Assembly (NCBI RefSeq): GCF_000143415.4
Contig: NW_003314356.1
Span: forward strand, 231,462-295,461
Reading direction: 5' to 3'
Source of the DNA: Selaginella moellendorffii
Lineage: Eukaryota > Streptophyta > Lycopodiopsida > Selaginellales > Selaginellaceae
Length of the DNA stretch: 64,000 nt
How positions within the stretch are numbered: the first letter of the stretch is position 1; each line of letters starts with the position of its first letter. The notes under the pieces were generated by a model. That model was not told the origin of the DNA and did no database searches. It saw only the letters and a list, made by a program, of their open reading frames with translations. Position numbers and translations under genes: made by a program. Of this stretch, positions 10,015 to 19,714 are shown piece after piece.

Positions 10015-12091
10015 CAGGTTCGCAGAGAAGATACTGTTTTTCTTTGGCAACTGTAATTATATGCTTCATTGAAGTTACCTCTTCAATGGAGTTTGTCACC
10101 GCAACACACGGGACACCCTTGAATAGTGCGGCTCGAAAGAATAGTCCGCCGCAGTTGTACTTGACAACGCATTTGCCCTTGGAGTCGGAAGCAGGTGCTA
10201 TTGCGTTGAAGACCCAGCTGAGCATTTCCCATGCTGCACCTAGAGCTTTCTCTGGATTCGAAAGCTCCATAGCCGTCTTCAGTTCCTCAGGCACGGGTAA
10301 ATTGACCTCCCTCAGATCAATTCGATCGGCCTTGTCGAACGAAGCTGGGAAGTCACTCCAGTCCCACTCTGCTGCAGGACCAATAACAAGGGCGAGTGTG
10401 AAGATGCGGACATTCGTCGGTATCTTCTTCTTAGCCATTATCCCATGGATCTCCCGCATCTCCTTGCCTTTCAACCGAGCCTTCACCTCGTTCAAGGCCT
10501 TCCAGAACTTGTGATAGGATTTGGAGTCGTAGATCATATAGTGGACTGAAGATTCCACCTCCGCAAGTCCCACCCTTAAGTCAATGATGGAGCTGACTTC
10601 ATCTGCATGAGTGATCTCCTCGTTTGTGAAGTCCATCACACAAAAGATGTTTTTGACCTGCTCATCTCCGCGGGAAACGATGCTCCTCCACCTTTGATCC
10701 TCATCCGAATTCATGTATACCCGGTAAGGTTCTCGATAGGCCTTTGCTGCGGGGTCGAGCTGTTTCTGAAGCCAGCGGTCGACATCCCTCTTAATGAAAT
10801 TTGGATACTGATCCAACTTCTCAGCTTTACTTTTCGTGGCATCCCGCAGCAGATCGATGAACTTGGGGGCCCCCTTCACGTAGTCGTCGATGTCTTCATT
10901 TGACAACTCCAGCTCTTCCATGTCTTCATTTGACAACTCCAGCTCTTGCGTGGTGTCGATGCTCACCCTCTCCATGGCCACTTGCTCGAAGATCCAATCC
11001 TTCAATAGCGCACGAGCTCTCAGAGTCATGCACAAGTCCTCGTATGTGACAATATGGCCGGGAGTCATTTTGGTCTTGTTGAAGACTACCTCACCACGTA
11101 GAAGAGCATTAGCCACTGTCAGAAGGTCGTCGTCGTCTAGAGACCGCGAGAAACGCAAGACGTTGAGCTTCAAATCATTGGGCTTTCGGCCGTCCTCCAC
11201 ACCCATTGAGTTTAGCAACTCCCCGTCATGGTAACTCCTCAGCACATCTACCCATTTGTCAAAAACAACTTTTGTCGCGAGTAGAATGTTATGGATGCTG
11301 AGTGTGTCATTGACCCCCAGTGTTTTCGAGAGAAGACTCGAGAATTCCTGCAATGGAAATGGCGTGAGGCCACATGCTATGCCACATGCAACGAGGCTTA
11401 CCTGCCAGGCGCTAGTTGCTAGTGCACGTCCTTGTCCTAGTTTTTGTGGCTTCTTCAGTTGAACCCAGAGCTTCCGTGTTCGTGCCAATGTCTCGTGCAG
11501 ACTCGATTTGTAGCATGTTTCTTGCTTGACATTCTGCGCGTGGGAAATGGATATGATAGATCGGAGGGGCGAGTTGCCTTTTATCAGGCGGACAACTCTT
11601 GTCTTGAAGACTTTCTTCACCTCCTTGCCCACCATAATATCCACAACTATCTCTTGCATCGCCAAGCTAGAATGCTGCCCGGAGACGGCATAGAACCAAA
11701 TGTTCTGATCGTCCAACACCTTCCTATTAATCAAGTCTGGAAACCTCGTCTCGCCCTTCATTGTTCGGTAGTAGGGGATCACGTCTGCGATGTCGGGTGT
11801 TACTAGACTTGGTAGCATCTTCTGCTTCATTTTCTCCACCCACTCATCAGGTACTAGCCTGTGGCTGTATTTGCTTTGGATGTCGATACGGCTCACGTCG
11901 ATTGTATATACTTTGTTGGAATAGTAACAAGTACTATTATCTGCGACGATTTTTGCTGCCTCTTCTTGCTCTTTCTGCTCTTTGCGGCTCTTCTTTTTGG
12001 TGGGTGTAGTGTTCGAACCCGAGGCAATGGCATCACCGAGTAGCTTCTTTTTTGGAGCAAGAGAGTCGGACGTCGGCTTGAGCTTGACCAC
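10015..12091 (-). CDS. ParB-like domain protein region
   Basis: Open through 697 codons from a GTG at 12,091, with one in-frame intron (11348-11401) that hides by being 54 nt long. Residues 10-50 are Lys/Glu-rich and basic. Residues 61-150 resemble the ParB N-terminal (ParB/sulfiredoxin-like) fold: VYTIDVSRI at 61, RLVPDEWVEKMKQKM at 78, then the hallmark FYAVSGQHSSLAM at 133, which matches the G(G/Q)HRR-type nucleotide-binding turn of ParB. Two tandem copies of ELSNEDMEELELSNEDIDDY sit mid-protein. The rest (IYDSKSYHKFWKALNEV, LALVIGPAAEWDWSDFP, VVKYNCGGLFFRAALFKG) is not recognised. ParB proteins bind palindromic parS DNA and hydrolyse CTP; whether this one does is inference. A stop lies just upstream in this frame, so the N-terminus joins by a frame change. 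Confidence 0.65.
11348..11401 (-). other. 54-nt phase-0 intron containing a palindrome
   Basis: GTAAGC donor, TTGCAG acceptor, palindrome copy at 11359-11380. Because its length is a multiple of three and it has no stop, the unspliced frame reads through it as VSLVACGIACGLTPFPLQ, which is not part of the mature protein in this model. Confidence 0.75.
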
Positions 12092-12109
12092 CCTTTTCTA
12101 CTCGGGGTA

Positions 12110-12599
12110 GTTTCCAGATCGACCCCTTTCCCCTTCGCTTCGCGAACTGGAGGCACTCTCAACGGCTCAATGTTGGAATATAGTTTTTGAACATCGCCGT
12201 AGGTGAGGTCCGTGGATTCCATGTGATCTTCATAGACCCGCAGCGTCTTTGAAATTGTGGGCCTCTTGGACAACCTCTCCCTAGCTCTCTCTAGGAATTC
12301 CTCATAGCCGCTGCCCCCTCCAGGAAGCCGCTAGGATGTGCAAGGTGGATCTTGAAGGCGGACGCTATCTCTACCACAAGTGCCAGTCCATATTCTTGCA
12401 TGGAACTGCATGGAGTGTCTGTCACTTGGATGAGGATCCCCATGCATTCTTTTCTCCCACCATCTGTGTTGTACAGCCTCAGATCCTCGCCTTCCATCCC
12501 GAAAGTCCAACTGGTGAGCTCCTCCCCCTTCTCTGCATCCACATTGACAGTGGCTGGAAGAAGAACACAATTCCTTGCCTGTTCAGAAATGCACAACAA
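12110..12599 (-). pseudogene. N-terminal part of the ParB-like gene, frame broken
   Basis: Two minus-strand frames, CISEQARNCVLLPATVNVDA (ending near 12,310) and SGYEEFLERARERLSKRPTI (12,310-12,110), line up end to end with the frame at 12,091 but need one-base shifts at two places. One lies in a run of five Gs (about 12,310), the other at an A/G run (about 12,095). Both are homopolymer contexts, so either sequencing error or real decay is possible. The protein here is mixed alpha/beta and not recognised. Confidence 0.45.
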
Positions 12600-12800
12600 T
12601 TAGAGCTGACAGATGAAAAGCTAGCAGCTGGAAATAACGTGAGGCCACACGCCATTCACCACTGCATCAGATGTCTTGAGGCTGCATCCTAAGATGGCGT
12701 GAGGCTACACGCCATCTGTAACCGGACTGCACTCGAGAGCCCAATCGGTGCATGCCAATGTTGCTACTGAATGGCATGTGGCCTCATGCCATTTTCTACT
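12600..12800 (-). other. Three further palindromes in intron-like intervals
   Basis: Upstream on the minus strand the copies at 12634, 12694 and 12771 each lie in a short interval that starts GT and ends AG (12628-12662, 12689-12722, 12767-12799; 33-35 nt). Exon frames between them were too short to prove. They may be introns of the 5' part of the ParB-like gene. Confidence 0.4.
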
Positions 12801-13017
12801 TGGCCTAAAAGACTTACCATTTGAAGCCGAATGGAGGCGTGACAATCAAGGCCGGACTCGCTGGCGAATGTGCACTGTGTGTGCAGCGGATCGTAGCAGC
12901 AAGGCTACTCTGCCACTTAACAGTTGGAGAGTGGCGCTGAAATCTCCCGAGACGCCAAGTGGGCTGCGTGTGGGTGGCGGAGTGGGCGGCGGAGTTGGCG
13001 GCGAAGTTACAAACTGG

Positions 13018-13175
13018 GTGTGTCTTGAAGTGGACGCCGATGCACACGAGCGCGATGCGAGCGTGAGTGTGATGCTAGCGCGAGTGGACGCCAATGCACA
13101 CGAGAAACCTGTAGAGAAGGTAGATGAGCGCGAATGTGAGCGTGATCGCGAGTGGGAGCGCGATGCGAGCGCGAG
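13018..13175. repeat. GCGAG/CGCGA-rich degenerate tandem block
   Basis: Words such as 'gagcgcgatgcgagcg' and 'gcgcgagtggacgcc' repeat irregularly in this CpG-rich stretch. Several overlapping frames on both strands are side effects of the repetition. Position near the start of the minus-strand gene suggests a promoter or CpG island. Confidence 0.5.
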
Positions 13176-13519
13176 TACGAAGCAAAATGCAAAACCTAAC
13201 CTCACACGCGCGAAATGTCACGACGGTTGGTAATCCCGCCACGTCATCATTCCTCGGACTTGGGCGCCACCATTAATTTCTGGATTGCCGCGCACATGCA
13301 AGCACGCAAAATCCAAAAGAAATCCGCAACGTCATCATTCCTCGGACTGCATGCACGCGAAATCCAAAAGAAAGATCATGATTGGGATATCATTTAATAC
13401 CCTCGCTATATTTATACAATGCATGATTGGATATTCCAAAGCATCTTGTATTTCCAAAAATGGCAGATGTTCAGCTAAATAAAGAAATTCTATCTGTTTC
13501 TATTTTTATCTCAAATGTA

Positions 13520-13925
13520 TATTATAGCGTGTGGGCTCATGCAATTTTGAACCAAAGAAACCCAAAAAACGTTGGACCCAAAATATTTTGAAAAAACCCA
13601 AAAAACCCTAAACATTTTAAACCCAAAAATCCAGGCCTCCTGTGGCGTTATTCCTTGAATGGCGTGTGGGCACATGCCATTTTCAGGGCCAAATGCTGAA
13701 TGGAGAAAAATTTCCTTTCAGTGCAAATGCTGCAAGAGGCAGATGCCGAGCACAAAGGACTGTAACTACCTCACATGACACAGATAAACTTTTCTCTATT
13801 TGGCAAAGATAAACTTTATAGCGTGTGGGCTCATGCAATTTTGAACCCAAAAAATGCACCAAAAAATTCTCGGCATCATCTGGCGTTATCTCTTGAATGG
13901 CGTGGGGCCGCATGCCATTTTCAGG
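13520..13925 (+). repeat. Tandem AT-rich modules with paired palindromes
   Basis: Each module begins 'tatagcgtgtgggctcatgc', runs through A-rich 'aacccaaaaa' sequence and ends 'cttgaatggcgtg...catgccattttcagg'. Copies start at 13,525 and 13,818; a third, partial one starts at 14,746. A linked word 'gcaaatgctg(c/t)(a/g)agaggcagatgccgagca' also occurs at 13,725 and 14,455. Each full module contains one degenerate and one good palindrome. Confidence 0.65.
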
Positions 13926-14393
13926 GGCACATAGGAGTATATTCTTAGGATATTCTGACACGCGCGAGATTTTTTTGAGTTTTCTAGAGATCCAACCGTT
14001 AGATCACAACTAGATTTTACAGAATGGTATACAATGTTTTTTTCTTGATGACCTTGCAAAGAAGCATCTCAATCGGACACCACATGAGACCACACGAGCT
14101 TTACAATGTTTCAGGGGCATTTGCCATATATCCGACCGTTATTTTGCTCCAAGATTTTACAGTTTGGTGTGCATTGACCTTTCCATTGACACTGAAAAGG
14201 GACATCACAATCAGATGCGGGATCACAAGAAACTAACTTCACTAACTCTGGTTTCACCAAGATCTACGTAAGGAGTTATGAAATGAAAGGACCCTCTCTA
14301 TTGAAATGTGTTTATGGTCCTAGGGGCATTGTGACATATCAAAGGATTTTGCATCAAGTTCTGTATTTGCATGTTTATCAAGCTACTGAATTG

Positions 14394-14419
14394 CTAAACC
14401 CTAAACCCTAAACCTAAAC
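14394..14419 (+). repeat. Interstitial telomere-type motif
   Basis: Three CTAAACC units and a partial fourth, the complement of TTTAGGG, the telomere repeat of most plants. So short a run can arise by chance or mark a promoter (telo-box). Confidence 0.6.
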
Positions 14420-15149
14420 ATGTGGCAAATGCTGCGTGAAGAAAGATGCCCTTTCTGGGTAAATGCTGTAAGAGGCAGATGCCGAGCAGATGTATCTCAG
14501 GCTAGCGAAGGGGACAAACAAAAGCTAGCTATAAACATGACGGGATGCAAATAGATTACTAGGCTGGTCCTGCGAAAATCAAAAACCATAATTGAAAACA
14601 TTGAAAATGCAAAAAGAAAGGTTTATAATATTTTTGACTTTTAAGCAACCAAAGTAGGGCACATGTTTGTAAGTTTAAAAATGCCTCAACCACTTAAATT
14701 CCCAAGTAAATAAAGTTGTTTTTATTTTTGGTACAGGTAAACTTTATAGCGTGTGGGCTCATGCAATTTTGAACCCAAAAATGCACCAAAAAATGCTCGA
14801 CTAGCATTATTCTTTCAATGGCATGTGGCCTTATATTGCCATAAATGGACGTACACACACAGCATAATTATTCCTTTACACGGCGAATAATCTTGGCACG
14901 GATCGCTGACATGGCATGGCAAAGTTCGAATCACTGACATGGCACAACTGGATCGAGGCAAGGACATGATGTGACAAAGTTCAACCTCCGACAGCAAAGT
15001 CTAGAAGCTATTCAGTTTGAAATTTGTCAGAGGAGTCATAAGATCTGGTTTGTCAAAGGATTTGATGTGATGTTCAAGTGTGTGTTATTTTTGAATTCTC
15101 GAACTCATTCCTAGGTCTATCATTTTTGTGCGCCGTGTTCTTGGTTCCG

Positions 15150-15312
15150 CTGAGCGCAGTGAGCACTGCTTGTGTAAGCGGCGTTGTGAGCTGTGGTTTA
15201 TGCGTCTACGAGCGGTTGCGGCATTGCGAGCGCCATTGCGAGCGGCAGTTTATGCGAGTGGCAGTTTGTGCGAGCGGCGCTACGAGCAGTTGCGGTGTTG
15301 CGAGCGGCACTG
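15150..15312. repeat. Second GCGAG-rich degenerate block
   Basis: 'gcgagcggcagtttatgcga' and related words repeat about every 20-25 bases. It mirrors the block at 13.0-13.2 kb and precedes the plus-strand gene. Overlapping frames on both strands are by-products. Confidence 0.5.
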
Positions 15313-15674
15313 TCTTTGGTGTGGCTACCGCTTCCTCTTGATATTCGGCACTTGTGCTTCCTGGTATATTCACCATGGAATGGCTTAGGACCACATTTAG
15401 AAATGGCATGAGGCCACATGCCATCTTGGGCCCTTGCAATTTCATGGCTAGCGTATTGTCATGTATGTTTTTACTTGCTTGCAGCTGTGTGTATATCAAG
15501 ATGGCATGAGGCCTCATGCCAATTTTGTGAATGCGAAATTTCACGTGGGTGTCAATAGCATGTTTGAATAATGGCATGTGGCCTCATGCTATTGAGGTTG
15601 TTTGGTATGTTATGATTTAGGCCATTCTCCAATCATTTTTTGTATGGTCTTAACTTCTTTTCTGCACTTTCAGA

Positions 15675-18600
15675 ATGGCCTTCAGGGTTGGGGAAAAGGT
15701 TTACATTTTGAATGGTGGGAAGAGAGTTGCAAAAGGGACCCTTGTGTCTATGGATCGGAACTTTGTTATACACTGTCAAAGGCTTGGGGAAGGCAATGCT
15801 GCTATATCAGTAGAGACTGTCTTCGATGGGAATGTGGTCGCTATTGAACGAGGAGAAATGGTCGTCGGGGTAAATGTTGTTGTTGCCTTGAAAAATCTTC
15901 AGAAGAAAGCAGATGTTGGGGACAACGCAAGTGCGACGCATGTTCCCTCCGTGGATCTTAAGAACCGTGCTACATGGATTCAGGCGAAGGTGTTTCTAAA
16001 CAACCCCGAGGGGGAGGTGGTAGCTGAGGGCTTAGCCACAGTTGTCGATCCAAGAGATGCGGTTGCTAATCAAGAATTGGGCTGGGATGATATTGGAGTT
16101 GCGATTTTAGAGGTTGATAACACAGAAGAAAACAGTCTGACTATTGGAAGCATTGTGCGGTGGAAATTGAGGCACTTAGTGTTTGAGAATGTGAAGGATT
16201 CACAATCAAACACCACTACAACTGATGACAGAACATCTCTTCATGGGAAAAGAAAGTACACCTTCCTAAAGCGCAGCCAAAGGGATCTGAGCAACAAACC
16301 GAAAAGGCAGAAAATGGCGATGGAGGTTCGAATGGTCTCGACAGTTGCTTGTTGCAAGAGGAGGTGCTGTCAACATGCTGATTGGGATGCTATTGAAGAG
16401 GAGAGAGCAAGATACAAGACATTGTCCTGGAAGGCAGCTCGCAATTTTGTGTATGAGGCATTACGGTCATTTGTTGATGCTTCAGAACATCAGGTGGGGG
16501 GCATGGTCTTCCAGAGGGGTTTGGTCTGCATGAAGGCATGGAGAATCATTTATGGAGTCCCTTGAACCACATTCTACAGAATCAAAACTGAGTTCGAGGA
16601 ACAAAGGGTTCAACAGGCAGTCCATGGGAACGACAGTACGCACAAAACCAGGGGTCATGTTGTATATGGAGAGGCAATCTTCAAGAGGTTTGTCGAGACA
16701 TGTAGCGAGCAGCAACCACATAAAACCCGCCTCTTGGAAGATGGAACACGAGACACCCAACGAGTTCTCCCTTCCATGTATACCAAGGGGGCCATATTGG
16801 AAGATGTGAATCGGGAACTCCAGAGTAATGGCTACAGGAAGCTGAGCCAATCTAGATTTAGTAGATTATGGAGCAACAGGTTCAGGGATGTGAGTATAGG
16901 AAAGTACTCTAGCTTTTCAAAGTGTGACGAGTGCACTGCTATCAAAATGGCTTTGTCGAAGAATTCTTGCAGCGCTCAAGAGCGAGAGATGTTGGTTAGA
17001 AGGCGGCTCGACCACAACATCGAGCAGAGAAGCTGTAGAACTGCATATTATCATAACAGGATTCTCTCCATGGAGAGACCTGACTCTTACCTCTGCATCA
17101 TCCACGACAAAATGGACCAGAAAAAGACGTGCTTACTTCGACTCAATCCTGCCCCCAAGCCAATCTCTTCATCCATGCAGCTGCCTGTGTCTCTGTTTGG
17201 CATAATCGCTCATGGGCATGGTGCCCAGAACTATGGGAACTTCTTTGTACCTCTATGGGGTGGCGGGGGTGCAAACATGATGATTGCGTCCCTAGCAAAA
17301 CACTTAAGGTCTCTGCAAAGTGCGCAGACTGAGCTGAACGGCCAACCCTTGCATAAGGCCCTTGTCGATCGAACCCCATACAGGGTTAAGCTGGAGGAGG
17401 AGCAAAGGCTTGCAGTATCGCGTGGGGCCCCATGCCATCCCAGTGAATATGTTGGCCGTCAGATTGTAGGGTTATCACGTGAGGCCTCATGCCATTCCGA
17501 CGAGGCTGGTCGCCTGGTGAATGCACAGCCTCATCCAAACGAAGCAGAATCTCAAGGAAGTTCTTGCGGCCGATGTGGCCTTCCACCCCATCTTCTGCTC
17601 CAAACAGACAATGCTGGCAGTGAGAACAAAAACATGTACGTCTTCGCGTACTTGGCGATGCTTGTTGCCAAAGGCATATTTGAAACGGTTACACTTGGCT
17701 TTCTCATGGTTGGGCACACTCATGAAGACGTCGATGCCATGTTCAGTCACCTGGCAGAGTCCCTCCGGCGATCCAATGTCCTCACCCTCCCACAACTTTA
17801 CGATGAATTCCAAAATTGCATCAAAGGCACTGTTGAAGCTGCACTTCTGACAGAGGTTCCAGACTTTAAGGGGTTTGTAAGAGGCTACATCAGGGACGGA
17901 TCCGAAATGCTGATTGGCCACTCCAAGCCTCTTCAGTTTCATTTCAGCATGTGTGACGGTGCTCCAGTGATGAGGTACAAGATGAGAGAATGGGACACAG
18001 TGTGGCTGCCAGTGGACGGCATTGAACTCTTCAAGAGAGATCCCATAACTGGGGAACCTATGATTCCTCAAGGTTCCCCACGGCTGATGCACCCGGATGG
18101 ACTCAAAGTCCAGGAAAGTATAGTGGCCGGGATTAGACAGCATATTGCCTTCTGGAAGAGGCGGTTGGTGTTTGGTGGAGAATCCTATTTTCAGAGGTGC
18201 AAGCCTTTGCTCGAATACTGGGAGAAGATTATATCTGCTATCCAAAATGGGCCGGTTGTATATGAAGAATTGGAAGAGTCCTTTTGGCCAGAACCCAGAG
18301 CACCAGATAGTAGCGGAACAACGTCCTCTGGAAATGCAGTGATAGATAACGATGTTGAGGATCACTATTGTGGGCCGAGGAACAAGAAGCCGGATTCAGC
18401 ATTCAATCCAGTACAGGTCTGCAAAGGAATGGTCGTGCTTGTCAGACCCAGTAATAAAAAACAAATGATATGGGTGGGGCGCTGCATCACTGATGCAGAG
18501 GAGGACGCGGAAACTAACTCCTTCAATGTAACTGTGGAGTGGTTCAAGCCAAGTTCCGGATATACGAAGGATTGCCTAGAAAAGAGATGGGTGCTGAATC

Positions 18601-18743
18601 CAAGGGATCCCAGCATGAGCATATCGGTGGATAATGTTGTGCATGGTTGGATGCGGAAGCAGAGTGCCACCATCACCTTGCCAGACCATGCAAGAGATGC
18701 AGCAAGAGCATTCATAACCCGGGTTCAAGGTGAGATTCATTAA
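15675..18743 (+). CDS. DDE-like transposase/recombinase candidate (DUF7869-like), one in-frame TGA
   Basis: One frame of 1,022 codons broken only by TGA at 16563-16565 (codon 297). Residues 1-150 hold two related beta-rich modules (VYILNGGKRVAKGTLVSMD and AKVFLNNPEGEVVAEGLA), like the DUF8039-type modules of plant transposons. Then a Cys/His patch, CMKAWRIIYGVP, stop, TTFYRIKTEFEEQ, an HGN turn and a KCDECTAIKMAL zinc-like motif. The core has SYLCIIHDKMDQKKT, LLLQTDNAGSENKNMYVFAY and LMVGHTHEDVDAMFSHLAE, the ordered acidic motifs of an RNase H/DDE fold; in families I recall these read IIDGMDQ, QxDNxxxENKN and PVGHTHEDID. A BAH-like segment (WVGRCITDAEEDAETNSFNV) is near the end. Two palindromes (17,417 and 17,474) fall in the frame between the first and second acidic motifs. 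The ATG follows a splice acceptor. The TGA probably derives from CGA, leaving this copy inactive. Confidence 0.68.
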
Positions 18744-19000
18744 TATTCCTTTACTAAGTTTCTAATGTATTTTATTTCAAGGTGAACAATCCGAATCTGA
18801 ATCAGAGGAGGCGTGATGGCATGTGGCCTTACGCCATTCCTAGGTGAGATGATACAAATAACAAGTATAAATTCTTAGTTGTTCTAGCAAATCTTACTTA
18901 AAGTTCAAGGTGAACAAGCCGAATATGAATTCATCGGATTGTTATAACAAATTGCGAGGTGATGGCATGAGGCGATACGCCATTTGAGAGTGGTAGCCAT
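18744..19000 (+). other. Downstream exon-like repeats with palindromes
   Basis: The last frame codons (TRVQ) are followed by a GTGAGA donor and, at 18,781, by 'ttcaag|gtgaacaatccgaa', which would add GEQSESESEEA and a stop. The same 25-base word recurs at 18,900 and, inverted, at about 20,170-20,195. Palindromes at 18,816 and 18,962 begin with GTGATGG and are followed by AG, again intron-like. This may be an alternative 3' end of the DDE-like gene. Confidence 0.45.
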
Positions 19001-19456
19001 TCCTATATGAGGTGAGTGAAATATTTATTAGAAATACCTCATTCAATTGTGCACTTCTAAGTCTTGGTCCACTCAGTACTGTTTGCATGTTTTTATTTTA
19101 ATTCTTTCTCTAAAATGTTATTTAGCATGTGGCTTCATGCCATTGCTCTCCACAATCATGCATTGAATTTTTCTATCCTTGCATAATACTTCTCCATATA
19201 TATAGCATGTGCGCACATATGATATGGTTCATTAGGCCTGATATAGTGTGTGAGGTAAAACAAAGATGATGTGACATATGCATTTACCAATCACACGTGC
19301 ATAAATCTAATAATATGGCGTGTGGCCCATATTAATGGCACATAAACCTATATTGTGGGCTTACGTGCTTTATGTACCATCATTCCCTTGCAGCGTGTGT
19401 GTTGGTTTCCTTTTATAACACAATGAACTCCATATTTTAGGGTGAAGAGCGTTCTC

Positions 19457-19714
19457 ATGGCAAGCACAAAATCTGTAAGTGAGGCAGAAAAGGAGACGGA
19501 GAAGGAGATAGGTGAAGATGTAGAATATATAAGTCTTCCAAACTCCCCGTACTATACTCCAGGTGATCATTTTTTTGAACAAACGGCAACATTAACAACT
19601 ATCGAGAACGCCCCAGTAACGTCAGAGACAACAATCCAAAGCAAAACAACTGACCCGGAGAAGGATGATAGTACCGCTGAGAGTACCAAAAAGGAGGTGT
19701 CCACTAGCGCTTAG
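19457..19714 (+). CDS. Acidic Ser/Thr/Glu-rich small ORF, unknown
   Basis: From the ATG at 19,457 (an upstream GTG at 19,442 is also open) the frame gives 85 residues: MASTKSVSEAEKETEKEIGE, then DVEYISLPNSPYYTPGDHFF, then a Ser/Thr-rich tail ending TAG. The preceding 'catattttag' is a good splice acceptor, so it may be a last exon of the DDE-like gene rather than a separate gene. It is disordered in character and has no known domain. A palindrome (19,722) starts directly after the stop. Confidence 0.4.
   Translation: MASTKSVSEAEKETEKEIGEDVEYISLPNSPYYTPGDHFFEQTATLTTIENAPVTSETTIQSKTTDPEKDDSTAESTKKEVSTSA

Larger units (their letters stand above)
7243..12599 (-). pseudogene. Spliced ParB-like / FCP1-like fusion gene
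   Basis: Adjacent minus-strand ORFs join into one reading frame when eight GT-AG introns are removed: 11348-11401, 9965-10014, 9840-9877, 9701-9749, 8960-9016, 8896-8944, 8741-8787 and 8106-8152 (38-57 nt). After the first, every intron is phase 1, and the inner exons (87, 90, 684, 15, 108 and 588 nt) are all multiples of three, including a 15-nt microexon at 8945-8959. From the GTG at 12,091 the model gives about 1,485 residues. Order: basic N-terminus, ParB-like domain, long unknown region, Ser/Lys-rich linker, Glu/Asp tract, Pro/Thr repeats, FCP1/NIF-like phosphatase domain. Defects: TAG at 9345-9347 (flanking frame continues, probably from CAG) and frame changes near 12,095 and 12,310. 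The uniform phases make the gene model strong; activity of this copy is doubtful. Confidence 0.72.
12801..15674. promoter_or_regulatory. Divergent intergenic region between the two element genes
   Basis: No protein-coding gene is supported. The two genes are transcribed outward from here. It holds two GCGAG-rich blocks, tandem AT-rich modules carrying palindromes, and a telomere-like motif. The 3' acceptor 'ctgcactttcag' at 15,663-15,674 directly precedes the ATG at 15,675, so the plus-strand gene probably has a spliced 5' leader with three palindromes (15,403-15,592). Confidence 0.5.

Noticed and set aside
13007-13205. Ser/Arg-rich ORFs at 12.8-13.2 kb and 15.1-15.4 kb
   Set aside because: They come from GCGAG-type short repeats and are open on both strands.
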